Assembly (NCBI GenBank): GCA_947572725.1
Contig: CANPDB010000001.1
Location: 1 to 64,000 of the forward strand
From: an uncultured Clostridium sp.
GTDB taxonomy: Bacteria; Bacillota; Clostridia; TANB77; CAG-508
DNA: 64,000 nt
Direction of reading: 5' to 3'
Shown: positions 55,057-63,501 of the stretch, piece by piece
Numbering within the stretch: the first letter of the stretch is position 1
How the letters are laid out: every line of letters starts with the position of its first letter
Program-made: the position numbers and the translations under genes
The notes under the pieces: generated by a model
What the model was told of the DNA's origin: nothing
What the model saw: the letters and a program-made list of their open reading frames with translations, nothing else
Database searches by the model: none

Positions 55057-55785
55057 TTAATTTTTTAATACATCTAGTCCTTTTAAAGAACGAGTGTCAT
55101 AAAAATTAATAGTTTCATCTTGTACGTCATATATTTCTTCCGTTTCTTGCTCATTTAGTTGTGTATCTTCTATTGTATTTACTTCGTAAATTTCTAATTT
55201 ATCTCCATTGTATTCTATATTTAAAATAGTTATATATCCCATAACTTGACGTATTTGTTTTAAATAATTATTGTCCTTAACTTTATATAAAATTGAATTA
55301 TCTCCATAATTTGAACCTAATTTTACGACTTTGTTATCCTTATATGTATAAAAAATGTATTCGGTATCTGCATTACAAGTACCAGAAAATATTATCAATT
55401 CTTGCATTTTGTCATTATTAATATCACATAAAGCATATTTTAAATCTAAATATTGAACATCTTCATTTTCTATTTTATTTTCATATTCTCTTATTACTGC
55501 TAAATATTCATTATAAAGATTATTATTTTCACTGCTTGTAATGTCTTCTACATTTTGCTTTGTTTCTATAATTTTATCTTCTTTAATGTTAGAAATCCCC
55601 CATATTAAAACAATAATAAGAATTATTAGTAATATTATAATTATCATATTTCTTGTTTTTTTATTTTTAGACTTTTTTATTTGATGCTCTCGTTTCTCGT
55701 TTATCTCTTCTTCTGCTTTGGCTCCACATTTAGTACAAAACAAATTACCTTTTTCTATCTCTTCTCCACATTTAGTACAAAACAT
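55057..55785 (-). CDS. Zinc-ribbon membrane protein, third paralog
   Basis: 242 residues from ATG 55785 (AAAGGAGATGTAAAA before it; the start ten codons upstream rejected). MFCTKCGEEIEKGNLFCTKCGAK ribbon, TM helix about 48-68, EDITSSENN motif, then a soluble domain with DINNDKMQELIIFSG like a VCBS/FG-GAP or DUF4367-type calcium loop. Confidence 0.6.
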   Translation of the reverse strand: MFCTKCGEEIEKGNLFCTKCGAKAEEEINEKREHQIKKSKNKKTRNMIIIILLIILIIVLIWGISNIKEDKIIETKQNVEDITSSENNNLYNEYLAVIREYENKIENEDVQYLDLKYALCDINNDKMQELIIFSGTCNADTEYIFYTYKDNKVVKLGSNYGDNSILYKVKDNNYLKQIRQVMGYITILNIEYNGDKLEIYEVNTIEDTQLNEQETEEIYDVQDETINFYDTRSLKGLDVLKN

Positions 55786-55935
55786 TTTTACATCTCCTTT
55801 TAATTTCAATATCATTTTTATTATACGACAAAATTCGACAAAATAGAATAGTTTTGCATAAATTTATTTTTGCTATTTATATAACTACATTATTTTTCTA
55901 CCAACTAACCTCTAAAGTCTTTCTCATGTCCTCTG

Positions 55936-56334
55936 TTATATTGAATTTTTGTTTTTAATAGTTACAAGTAAATTTCCAAATTGATTATTTTTCCTTTTTC
56001 CCTCTCCAATTAATAATAAACTTTGTCCGTCTGTTATCTCTCTCGGAATCTTTATTTTTACATTCGTTTTCTTCTTTTCTAATCGTCCACATTTATTTTC
56101 TAAAAGATTAAATGATTTATCCATTATACTCTTACACTTGTTACAATTCTTTTCACAAGTTAATACTTCTTTTTTTACTTTTATTTCTTTTTCTGTTCCT
56201 CTGTCTTTATTTGATATTTTTAAATTGTATTTCATATCTAAATCTTTGTTGTAGTTTTGGTTTGTTTCATAGTTACGAAAAATGTTGTAAATATCTGATA
56301 AATCTTCTTTGCTAAATTCAAACATCTTATTCAT
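55936..56334 (-). CDS. J-domain-less DnaJ C-terminal-like protein
   Basis: 132 residues; AGGTCAACTA precedes the ATG. Residues 40-132 follow the DnaJ/HSP40 C-terminal domain: GTEKEIKVKKEVLTCEKNCNKC (one zinc knuckle), KIKIPREITDGQSLLLIGEG, FGNLLVTIKN. The N-terminal J domain is absent and most zinc knuckles are lost. It may recruit the host DnaK chaperone or be a decoy. No other chaperone gene is nearby. Confidence 0.65.
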   Translation of the reverse strand: MNKMFEFSKEDLSDIYNIFRNYETNQNYNKDLDMKYNLKISNKDRGTEKEIKVKKEVLTCEKNCNKCKSIMDKSFNLLENKCGRLEKKKTNVKIKIPREITDGQSLLLIGEGKRKNNQFGNLLVTIKNKNSI

Positions 56335-56467
56335 TAGTTGACCTCTTTTCTCGAATTATATCATTTTATTTTTTGTTTGTCTACTGTTTTTGTGAGTTAT
56401 TTTATAATGAGTTATCTTTTAAGTTTTTATTTTGTACAATGTACATAAATAATGTGAGGTGTGTATT

Positions 56468-56677
56468 ATGCTACAATTAAATGTCGATAATTTATTAAAG
56501 AAAAATGGTAAAACTAAATATTGGTTATTTAATGAATTAAATAAAATAAGTCCTGTGAGCTATACCAATTTCAATAATCTAGTTTCTAATAAAACTAAAT
56601 CTATAAAATATGACAATATTGAAAAATTATGTACTATTCTACAATGTGAACCTAATGACTTGTTTATAACTAAATAA
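56468..56677 (+). CDS. XRE-family HTH regulator (Cro-like)
   Basis: 69 residues from ATG 56468 (GAGGTGTGTATT before it). HTH_26-type pattern: LLKKNGKTKYWLFNEL, then SYTNFNNLVSNKTKSI, then KLCTILQCEPNDLF. Divergent from the operon of the 57-59 kb genes and probably its repressor. Counterpart of the XRE gene at 6390 in element 1. Confidence 0.75.
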   Translation: MLQLNVDNLLKKNGKTKYWLFNELNKISPVSYTNFNNLVSNKTKSIKYDNIEKLCTILQCEPNDLFITK

Positions 56678-56689
56678 GGACTACTAGAT

Positions 56690-57181
56690 TTACTCTAGTA
56701 ATCCGTTATTTATAACATCTTGTACTTCTTTATCTTGTTGTTTAGCCATTATAAAACCATACATAAATAATTGTTCCTCTAATTCTTCCGTTGCTTTATT
56801 TTCTAGTTCCCAATATTTTATGAATTTTTCGTATTGTTCCTTTGTAAGTATTGTTTCAAATTCTTTTTGTAACTTTGTTTTCTCATTTTTTAACTTTTCG
56901 TTTTTTTCTGACGGTGTATATAAATCTTCTCCAAATTCGCGAATTATGTACTTTAATAATGGTAATTTTGTTACGTCTATATCTATATTTTTGATTTCAA
57001 ATATTTCTCCGAATCTCTTAACACAATTTTCTTTTTTGATGTTATCTTCTATTTTTAAATTAATATCTTGATATTTTTCTAAATCCTCTACATTAGCTTT
57101 TTGTAATAAATTTAGTATTTCTTCATTCGTTTTTGTTATTTCTTCTAATAATTTTTTACTAATCGTTATCTTCTCTTCCAT
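56690..57181 (-). CDS. Coiled-coil protein of the element
   Basis: 163 residues from ATG 57181 (AAGGGAGAATAAACAAA before it; the longer start at 57232 is inside the next gene). Helical and charged, no TM, ending in a patch like QEFETILTKEQYEKFIKYWELENKA. Ends the 57-59.5 kb operon. Unknown. Confidence 0.5.
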   Translation of the reverse strand: MEEKITISKKLLEEITKTNEEILNLLQKANVEDLEKYQDINLKIEDNIKKENCVKRFGEIFEIKNIDIDVTKLPLLKYIIREFGEDLYTPSEKNEKLKNEKTKLQKEFETILTKEQYEKFIKYWELENKATEELEEQLFMYGFIMAKQQDKEVQDVINNGLLE

Positions 57182-57186
57182 TTTGT

Positions 57187-57885
57187 TTATTCTCCCTTCG
57201 ATTTTAATTTTTCCATTTCTTCTAAAACCCATTTAGTTGAACGGATACCATTTTTATTATATAACCTTTGCCACGCTCCTTGACTTCTTGCCCATTTAAA
57301 ACCATATTGTTTTAATATAGTTCTTATTTCTTCGTTTGGTTTTTCATTAAATAGTATTTGTACTCTATTCTGCTCTTTGTTATGTATTACTTTTCCATTT
57401 TCAAAATTAATCTCTTGAAAATCTAACTCGTCAAGTTCTTTTAGTTCTTTTATTCTGTCTTTTAATCTTCGTATTTCTTGACCTATATTTTGTAATTCAT
57501 AAGTAGAATGTTCCCTCGCTTTTACTCTTTTTCTGTATTCTTCTAATTCTTGTATTTTATTTTCCAATTTTTCAATAGCTTTTGGGTCATCGCTTGAAAT
57601 TGCATTGTTGTTATCTAAATTGTCTAATTTATCTTTGTAATACTCTGCCTTCTTATCTTCTTCTACTGCCTTTCTAATGTTATTATCCATTCTTTTTAAA
57701 TCATTTCTATGTCTACTTGCTGAATAATGGTCTGTTAGTATTGGTTGTCCTAATGGTATCATACTTGATATTTTATCATATTGTTTTGAATATTGATTAC
57801 TATTTTCTCTTGCTCTTTCTGCTCTTTGTTGGTAAATCTCCCTTCTTATTTCTTTTCTTTCTTCGTAATCTTCTCTTCCTGACAT
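57187..57885 (-). CDS. DUF3560-like protein
   Basis: 232 residues; AGAGTGAAGAA precedes the ATG. Basic N-terminus, then GQPILTDHYSASRHRNDLKRMDN and KAEYYKDKLDNLDNNNAISSDDPKAIEKL, the signature of DUF3560. A C-terminal domain (EEIRTILKQYGFKWARSQGAWQRLYNKNG) resembles the tail often fused in element-borne proteins. Function unknown; typical of integrative elements. Confidence 0.8.
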   Translation of the reverse strand: MSGREDYEERKEIRREIYQQRAERARENSNQYSKQYDKISSMIPLGQPILTDHYSASRHRNDLKRMDNNIRKAVEEDKKAEYYKDKLDNLDNNNAISSDDPKAIEKLENKIQELEEYRKRVKAREHSTYELQNIGQEIRRLKDRIKELKELDELDFQEINFENGKVIHNKEQNRVQILFNEKPNEEIRTILKQYGFKWARSQGAWQRLYNKNGIRSTKWVLEEMEKLKSKGE

Positions 57886-57889
57886 TTCT

Positions 57890-58207
57890 TCACTCTCCTT
57901 TTAATTTAAAAATTTTATTGTATTTTTCTATTTGTTTATTATTTAAAGATATCCAATTGTCGCCTTGATGTGCTACTACAACAAATGTTCCTATTATATG
58001 GTGTTTCTTTATTAATTTGTTATATGGTGTATCTTTCTTTTTTATATAACCACTACAAATTAAATCAATATCTTCTTCTATTTCCAAATATTCTATTTCT
58101 TCCCCTACAATTTCTATAATTGATTTTTCTATGTCTTGAACTATTTTTACAAATGGTTCTTTGTTAGGTTCTACTACTAAAATTTTATTTTTTTCTATTT
58201 TCCACAT
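57890..58207 (-). CDS. DUF3846-like protein
   Basis: 105 residues. ILVVEPNKEPFVKIVQDIEKSI, CSGYIKKKDTPYNKLI and GTFVVVAHQGDNWISL match the DUF3846 pattern seen beside DUF3560 and antirestriction-type genes on Clostridia elements. Confidence 0.75.
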   Translation of the reverse strand: MWKIEKNKILVVEPNKEPFVKIVQDIEKSIIEIVGEEIEYLEIEEDIDLICSGYIKKKDTPYNKLIKKHHIIGTFVVVAHQGDNWISLNNKQIEKYNKIFKLKGE

Positions 58208-58216
58208 CTCCTCTCG

Positions 58217-58696
58217 CTAGCCTTTTATTATTTCAAATTTGTCTACATCTGCTATTAAACCCATTTTACTGTTATTTTCCCAAATAACGTGTATGGTTCC
58301 GATGTCATCCACTCTTTCTATAATGCCTTTAGTTCCACTCGGTACTGGGTTTATATAATCATACATTTTTATTAATTCAATTTTTGTTCCTTCTGTATAT
58401 CTCTTTTTAATTTGTTGAATCTCCCAATAAGTGTACTCTTTAACTTGCGAATATTTTTCAAATGTTAAGATTGTATCTATTGTTCCTTTTAAATCTGTAA
58501 TCCTCTTTATGTTATTAGGGATTATTAAGACTTCCCATTTATTATTGTCTAACTTGGTTATTTCTAATGTTTTATAATAAGTTTGTTTCATATAAATTTT
58601 TATACAAATCATATTTTTAATTAGGTTTGTTTCTTCCAGTTCTAAATTGTCATATCTTTTTACTAATTTTTTGATTAATCTTTCTAATGATTTCAT
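58217..58696 (-). CDS. DUF4314-like protein
   Basis: 159 residues. The last 60 residues (YTEGTKIELIKMYDYINPVPSGTKGIIERVDDIG, then VIWENNSKMGLI) match DUF4314, small SH3-like domains in mobile elements. The N-terminal 95 residues are unfamiliar, so it may be a fusion. Confidence 0.75.
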   Translation of the reverse strand: MKSLERLIKKLVKRYDNLELEETNLIKNMICIKIYMKQTYYKTLEITKLDNNKWEVLIIPNNIKRITDLKGTIDTILTFEKYSQVKEYTYWEIQQIKKRYTEGTKIELIKMYDYINPVPSGTKGIIERVDDIGTIHVIWENNSKMGLIADVDKFEIIKG

Positions 58697-58722
58697 ATTA
58701 GTTTTCTCTTTCTTTTGGTATT

Positions 58723-58908
58723 TTATAAAATCCTTTCTACTTCATTCGGTAAGATTTTTCCTATATTAGTTTCAAGCCAATATATCTCATTAATGGTTGA
58801 TAGCATACTATCGTAAAATCCTTTTACTGTAACTTCTTTCCCATTTTTCAAAATTAATTTTGAACCTACATATACCTCATTAGCTTTTATTATCGTTTTT
58901 GTTTTCAT
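58723..58908 (-). CDS. Small SH3-like protein, 61 aa
   Basis: 61 residues, beta-rich: KANEVYVGSKLILKNGKEV, VKGFYDSM, WLETNIGKILP. Resembles a tiny DUF-type translation-element SH3 fold. No certain family. Overlaps the next gene in another frame by 29 bases. Confidence 0.5.
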   Translation of the reverse strand: MKTKTIIKANEVYVGSKLILKNGKEVTVKGFYDSMLSTINEIYWLETNIGKILPNEVERIL

Positions 58909-59248
58909 TCTCCCTAGTCTCCTTTTGATATTCTATAAAATCTTCTAATGCTTGTAACATTCCACATTTATTACATATATTGGTTTTATTATCTCTTCTC
59001 GATAAAGACGGATAACCGATTATCTCCTCGTTACATAATGGACAAATGTTATTTCTTCTTGCTACCCTTAAATGTGTAGTTCTTGATGTGTCCCATTTAT
59101 AAATCCCATTTTCTAATTTTTTTATTAATTCTTCTTTGGCTTGTATGTATGCTTGTTCTGTTCGATATTGTTTTCTTATTTCTAATAAAAAATCGTCAAA
59201 TGTTATTTCTTTTCTGTTTTTAGTAAATCTGTAATCTTCTACTTCCAT
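58880..59248 (-). CDS. Zinc-ribbon protein of the element
   Basis: 122 residues. C-terminal zinc ribbon NICPLCNEEI ... ICNKCGMLQALEDF (two CxxC knuckles at about 72-102), N-terminal helix rich in Lys and Glu. Gene overlaps both neighbours, suggesting translational coupling. Confidence 0.6.
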   Translation of the reverse strand: MEVEDYRFTKNRKEITFDDFLLEIRKQYRTEQAYIQAKEELIKKLENGIYKWDTSRTTHLRVARRNNICPLCNEEIIGYPSLSRRDNKTNICNKCGMLQALEDFIEYQKETRENENKNDNKS

Positions 59249-59481
59249 GACTTTACCCTTTCTCTAATTTTGTTTATGATATAGTCCTCTGTATACTTTT
59301 GCATATAATTAAGATGTGAATATTCTGGTCTAAATGCAAAAAAGTCATAAGCTAAATCCGTTAATTCATTATAAACATCTTTTATTAAATCTTCTTTAGT
59401 TCTATTTGTTCCTTTGCTTTTACATTTATCGTAACATTTTTCGATATGTTGGTTTAACATTATATTTGCATTAGTTATCAT
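59239..59481 (-). CDS. First gene of the right-end operon, 80 aa
   Basis: 80 residues from ATG 59481, with GGAGG twelve bases before it; a longer start at 59520 lies in the leader hairpin. Helical protein with CYDKCKSKGTNRTKEDL and a C-terminal YTEDYIINKIRERVKSWK. Leads the operon 59.5 to 56.7 kb. No family recognised. Confidence 0.5.
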   Translation of the reverse strand: MITNANIMLNQHIEKCYDKCKSKGTNRTKEDLIKDVYNELTDLAYDFFAFRPEYSHLNYMQKYTEDYIINKIRERVKSWK

Positions 59482-59499
59482 AGCTTTTCCTCCAAAATA

Positions 59500-59530
59500 A
59501 AACTCTCTACTGCTTAACAATAGAGAGTTT
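59500..59530 (-). terminator. Leader hairpin before the right-end operon
   Basis: On the minus strand AAACTCTCTA/TAGAGAGTTT followed by TTTATTTT and then GGAGG. It is placed to attenuate transcription of the whole operon just before its first ribosome binding site. Confidence 0.6.
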
Positions 59531-59990
59531 ATGAACTATTAAATTTTAAACGATAAAATCGTAACTTCATTTTTTACACCTACCTTTCAAAAATGGGGGT
59601 TAGAGAATTTACAAGATACTTTTATAAATCCTCTAAAAAATGTCTGACAATATACCGTTTTTACTTGGTATATTAGTATTTTAATACTTCTTTTTTACTT
59701 CGTAAATAGGTAGACATAAATTTACATCACATTTAAATTTAATACTTATTTTATATTTAGTTATATAATTTATTTATTTTGTTATAAAAATTTATCTGTT
59801 TTTATTCTGATAATTGAAAAATATATTAATGTAAAGCTAGAAAGAAAAAATCAAAAAAAAATACATTCTTTTATAAAAAACATACCATTTAAGACTTTTA
59901 TATGTAATTTTTGATTTTCTAAATTTATCAATGATAGTTACTCTCTCTATACCATATTTTTGTTGTACTTAATGTAATTTACAAATTTAC
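59531..59990. other. Noncoding right end of element 2
   Basis: About 460 bases with no ORF that I can support. It contains an inverted repeat AATATACC/GGTATATT (59649-59674), an AGTATT/AATACT palindrome beside it, very AT-rich blocks, and the inner half site GTTGTACTTAA (59962-59972) next to the attachment core. It probably carries the operon promoter and recombinase binding sequences. Confidence 0.6.
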
Positions 59991-59996
59991 TGATAA
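59991..59996. other. Right attachment site of element 2 (TGATAA core)
   Basis: Second copy of TGATAA (see 42447). Joining the left flank TTTATT with this core and the flank AGAAGG recreates HTLFDKEGEF across the junction. Confidence 0.85.
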
Positions 59997-60240
59997 AGAA
60001 GGAGAATTTGTTTTCGGGCCTCTTTGTCCTGGAAAAGAATATGCTCTTCAAATTTGGGTAAATGATACTAAAAAAATAAAAATATGTGCTAAATGTCATC
60101 ATGAAGGTAAATGCTTAAAAGGTGATAAATGCGATAAATGTGATTGTTTTATAGATGACAAAAAAGATTCTTGTGATAAATGCGACAAATGTGAAGAATG
60201 TAAAAAAGAAGATTGTTTTGAAACTCCAGAATGTAAATAG
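59994..60240 (+). pseudogene. Cysteine-rich protein gene, C-terminal part, split by element 2
   Basis: Continuation of the gene beginning at 42214: GEFVFGPLCPGKEYALQIWV closes the prealbumin-like domain. Then come four clusters of Cys in a Lys/Asp background (GDKCDKCDCF, DKCDKCEECK, ending CFETPECK before TAG at 60238). No start codon or ribosome binding site precedes it here. The Cys-rich tail suggests metal binding or cross-linking, as in spore coat proteins. Confidence 0.8.
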
Positions 60241-60381
60241 TATAGTCTAATAGTTATACTATTGTCTACAAAAATACACCTAGTAGTTAGGTGTATTTTT
60301 GGTTATAATTAATTCCATTTATAATTAGCAAAATCATATATTATATCTTAAGTTGACATCATTTACTATTTTGTACTATCT

Positions 60382-61176
60382 CTAATTCCCTGTACTTCTA
60401 TATTTAGTTAATGCAAAGTTCCATATTTTTATTGCTATAAACCATAATATAATAGCAACTACAGGTGATAAATATATCATATAAGAATTTTTACCTAAAT
60501 AACTCATTGTAGGAAAATATGCTACAAAAGCAAATGGTAATATAATTGTTATTAGTATTTTTATAAATTTATTGTATATATTTATTGGATATTTAGCAAA
60601 TGTATGCATTCTAAAGAACGACCATATTACTTCATTTGAACGATATGTCCAAAATGATGCAATACTAAATATAGTACATATTGCTCCTATAATTGCAGCT
60701 CCAACTATACTAAAAAATATTATTTTCATTATAAGTACTACTGTTATTGGAATAGCAAGTTTTATTAGCATTGTTATTGTAAATATTAATCCTAATGCTA
60801 TATAACCTAATGAAGTAAATTCTCTTGAAGAGCCTATAATAGAAATTAAAGGATGTACAGGTCTTAATAAAATTTTATCAAATTCCCCTTGTCTTATATA
60901 ATTTGGACCAATTTCATATAACTCATCAAAACAAAAGTCTGCAAGTCCTACTGATATTAGTGTTATTCCATAAAGTAATAATATTTGCATAAAGTTCCAA
61001 CCATCTAAACTTTCTGTGTTTTGAAAGACAATCCATATAAATATAATTTCTACTAATTGTGTAACAAGTTGCGAAATCATTCCAACAATACAATCTAATC
61101 TATAAATAAGCATTTCTTTTAATGATGCTTTTAAAAATGCAAAATATAATTTTGTATTATCTATTATTTTAGCCAT
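60382..61176 (-). CDS. ABC-2 permease, subunit B
   Basis: 264 residues from ATG 61176 (GGAGGATAAA before it). Six hydrophobic helices, ABC2_membrane_6 type (GLADFCFDELYEIGPNYIRQGEFDKILLRP loop). Works with the next two genes. The ribosome binding site overlaps the 3' end of the upstream permease. Confidence 0.85.
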   Translation of the reverse strand: MAKIIDNTKLYFAFLKASLKEMLIYRLDCIVGMISQLVTQLVEIIFIWIVFQNTESLDGWNFMQILLLYGITLISVGLADFCFDELYEIGPNYIRQGEFDKILLRPVHPLISIIGSSREFTSLGYIALGLIFTITMLIKLAIPITVVLIMKIIFFSIVGAAIIGAICTIFSIASFWTYRSNEVIWSFFRMHTFAKYPINIYNKFIKILITIILPFAFVAYFPTMSYLGKNSYMIYLSPVVAIILWFIAIKIWNFALTKYRSTGN

Positions 61177-61177
61177 T

Positions 61178-61969
61178 TTATCCTCCATTTATTGTTATTT
61201 TCTTTATAGCATGATTGAAAAATTTTTTAGCAATTACATATAAAACAATTCCCCATATTATTTGTTTTATTATTACATAAATTACTTCATATGTGGAAAT
61301 TTGACCTAACCATATATTTATTGGAGTATATATTAATTCTTTAAATGGTAATATATTTGCTAAATTTTGAAACCAATTCGGAAATAATGTAAGTGGTGCT
61401 ATAATACCAGAAAATATTGATATAACTGATTTTCTAAATATTTGCATCCCCCATATAGAACTTGTATAAAATCCTGTTATTCCAACTATCATTTGCAATA
61501 AAAATGTAATTGGTATTCCTAATATAATTACAAGCAAAAATAAAATACAGTTCATAAGATTTACTGGTAATGAAATTCCCCAAAATACACTACATATAAT
61601 AAATGTTGCAATGCCAACTACTAATGCAAATGCTAGTTCTCCTAAGTTCACTCCAAAGTAATATTGAAAATATGATAATGGATTTAATAGTTCTTTATTT
61701 ATATTTCCGTTTCTAATCGAATGTGCCATATTTTCATTTATTCCCCAAGTTGCTAATGAACTTAGTGTAAATACTAATATGTAATATGTAGTCATCTGTG
61801 AAATAGTAAATCCACCTGCATTTCCAGTTTGGTTATATATTGCTTGCCATACAAATATATATACTGCTATTTCTACTATTTTATTTAGTGTAAATAAATA
61901 AAAATTTGATTTATATATACTATATTGTCTAAAGTGCATTTTTCCTAATGCTAACATACTTTTTAACAT
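61178..61969 (-). CDS. ABC-2 permease, subunit A
   Basis: 263 residues. Six hydrophobic helices with the family loop NMAHSIRNGNINKELLNPLSYFQYYF. Second permease of the same heterodimeric exporter. Confidence 0.85.
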   Translation of the reverse strand: MLKSMLALGKMHFRQYSIYKSNFYLFTLNKIVEIAVYIFVWQAIYNQTGNAGGFTISQMTTYYILVFTLSSLATWGINENMAHSIRNGNINKELLNPLSYFQYYFGVNLGELAFALVVGIATFIICSVFWGISLPVNLMNCILFLLVIILGIPITFLLQMIVGITGFYTSSIWGMQIFRKSVISIFSGIIAPLTLFPNWFQNLANILPFKELIYTPINIWLGQISTYEVIYVIIKQIIWGIVLYVIAKKFFNHAIKKITINGG

Positions 61970-62961
61970 TTGTGTGCTCCTTTATATATTTCTTTTAACA
62001 TATCTTCTAATTCTGCTTCTTTCATATGAATATCTTCAATTTCACAATATTTTGATATTTCTTCAACAATTTTTATAATAGTAGTTTCTTTATGATTAAA
62101 TTGTATTTTTAATTTAGTATCTGATTCTTCTAAAATTTCAACATTATCTAATTTTATATGCTTATTAGTATCTTCATTTTTATTTTGTATTACAAATTCT
62201 GCTATTACAAATTTCCCATATATGTCTTTAAATTTTTGCTTTTCTCCATCATATATAATATTTCCTTTGTCTAAAAGAATAATTCTATCACATATATCTT
62301 CAATATCCTTTAAATCGTGTGTTGTAAGTATTACAGTTGTATTTTTTTCTTTATTAATGTCTTTTATAAATTTTCTAATATTCTCTTTTACTAAAACATC
62401 TAAACCTATTGTTGGCTCATCAAGATAAACAATTTTTGGATTATGTAGAAAAGTAGCCGCTATTTCACATCTCATTTTTTGACCTAAGCTTAAATTTTTA
62501 ACTTGTTTTTCTAGTAAATCTCCTAATTCTAATAATTCTGTAAATTTCTTTAAATTTTTTCTATACTCTCCTTCAGGAATTTTATACATTTGCTTAATAA
62601 GCCTAAAAGACTCAATTACAGGCAAATCCCACCACAACTGTGTTTTTTGCCCAAACACAGCGCCTATATTTTTATTGTTTTTTATTCTGTCTTCATATGG
62701 TACTAGTCCATTTACAACAACATTTCCAGAAGTTGGTGTTAATATTCCTGTAAGCATTTTTATTGTAGTTGACTTTCCTGCTCCATTTTCTCCTATGTAT
62801 CCTACAAGTTCTCCTTCTTCTATGTTCATATTTATTTTATTTACTGCTGTAAATTCTCTATATTTAGGCTTTATTAGATTTTTAAAATATCCTTTTAGTC
62901 CTTCTTCTTTTTCTATTATTTTGTATGTTTTTTCTAAATCTTTTACTTCTATAAGTGACAT
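61963..62961 (-). CDS. ABC transporter ATP-binding protein (ABC-2 exporter)
   Basis: 332 residues; GGGAGAAAAAG precedes the ATG. Walker A GENGAGKST, signature LSLGQKMRCE, Walker B VYLDEPTIGLD, and a C-terminal extension of about 100 residues. Overlaps the next permease gene. NatA/DRA-type family; the substrate is not known, but the permease pair of this type moves lipids or antibiotics in other bacteria. Confidence 0.95.
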   Translation of the reverse strand: MSLIEVKDLEKTYKIIEKEEGLKGYFKNLIKPKYREFTAVNKINMNIEEGELVGYIGENGAGKSTTIKMLTGILTPTSGNVVVNGLVPYEDRIKNNKNIGAVFGQKTQLWWDLPVIESFRLIKQMYKIPEGEYRKNLKKFTELLELGDLLEKQVKNLSLGQKMRCEIAATFLHNPKIVYLDEPTIGLDVLVKENIRKFIKDINKEKNTTVILTTHDLKDIEDICDRIILLDKGNIIYDGEKQKFKDIYGKFVIAEFVIQNKNEDTNKHIKLDNVEILEESDTKLKIQFNHKETTIIKIVEEISKYCEIEDIHMKEAELEDMLKEIYKGAHKC

Positions 62962-63052
62962 CTTTTTCTCCCTTTTAATGTATTTGTATTGATTTTCATA
63001 ATATCATAGCAATGTATTATTTTCAATTAAATTGTTAAAATAGTTTAAAATT

Positions 63053-63257
63053 AAATATAACAGTTTAAATAATATATTTCTAATAGCGCGAAGAGGATAG
63101 TATTTATATATTTTGTAGTGAGCTTGTGGGGACCGTTCAAAAATCCTCAAAAGTTCTATGAACTTTTGTTAGGATTTTTAGAATGGGGATAACGTAAAAA
63201 TATATAAATACTATCCTCTGGGAGCGAGTAGTGAAATTATTAAACTGTTATATTTTA
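63053..63257. repeat. Nested palindromic MITE-like element, copy B
   Basis: Outer ends AAATATAACAGTTTAA and complement; fixed blocks TAGCGCGAAGA and TCTGGGAGCGAGTA; arms GGATAGTATTTATATA and complement; the same core hairpin as copy A with GGGGACCGTTC and GAATGGGGAT flanks. Core and fixed blocks agree with copy A, while arms and outer ends differ but pair within the copy. Confidence 0.8.
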
Positions 63258-63300
63258 TTTTAAACAATCTAAAAACAAATTTAAAACCTAATATTATAAA

Positions 63301-63331
63301 AGGCAATACAACCATCAAGATTATATTGCCT
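63301..63331 (-). terminator. Terminator after the small membrane protein gene
   Basis: AGGCAATACAA/TTATATTGCCT stem, followed on the minus strand by TTTTATAATATT. Confidence 0.65.
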
Positions 63332-63342
63332 ATATAAAATCC

Positions 63343-63483
63343 TTACATAATTCCCATTTTTTTAGCAAATTGTTTTCCTTTTTTCATCATTTTCTTTTTA
63401 TTCATTGTACCATTATCTTTGTACATCATAACTAAACCTGTAGTTATTAAACCACCTATCATAACACCTTTTACAAACTTCAT
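63343..63483 (-). CDS. Small membrane protein, 46 aa
   Basis: AGAGGTGATATT precedes the ATG at 63483. One helix (MKFVKGVMIGGLITTGLVMM) followed by a Lys/Met-rich tail. Resembles short DUF3918-type single-pass proteins. Missed by length-filtered ORF calls. Confidence 0.55.
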   Translation of the reverse strand: MKFVKGVMIGGLITTGLVMMYKDNGTMNKKKMMKKGKQFAKKMGIM

Positions 63484-63501
63484 AATATCACCTCTCTTTT
63501 T

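Larger units (their letters stand above)
42448..59993. mobile_element. Element 2: large serine recombinase element, about 17.5 kb
   Basis: Bounded by TGATAA cores that interrupt one gene. It contains a large serine recombinase, a CHC2/Toprim/DUF927 replication set, a ParE toxin pair, a small resolvase, four paralogous surface proteins and an operon of DUF3560/DUF3846/DUF4314 genes on the minus strand, with three divergent genes (DUF6076-like, XRE). No relaxase or secretion genes were seen, so it resembles an integrated plasmid/phage-satellite type element. Seven of the ten CGG +1 sites of the window lie here. Confidence 0.85.
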
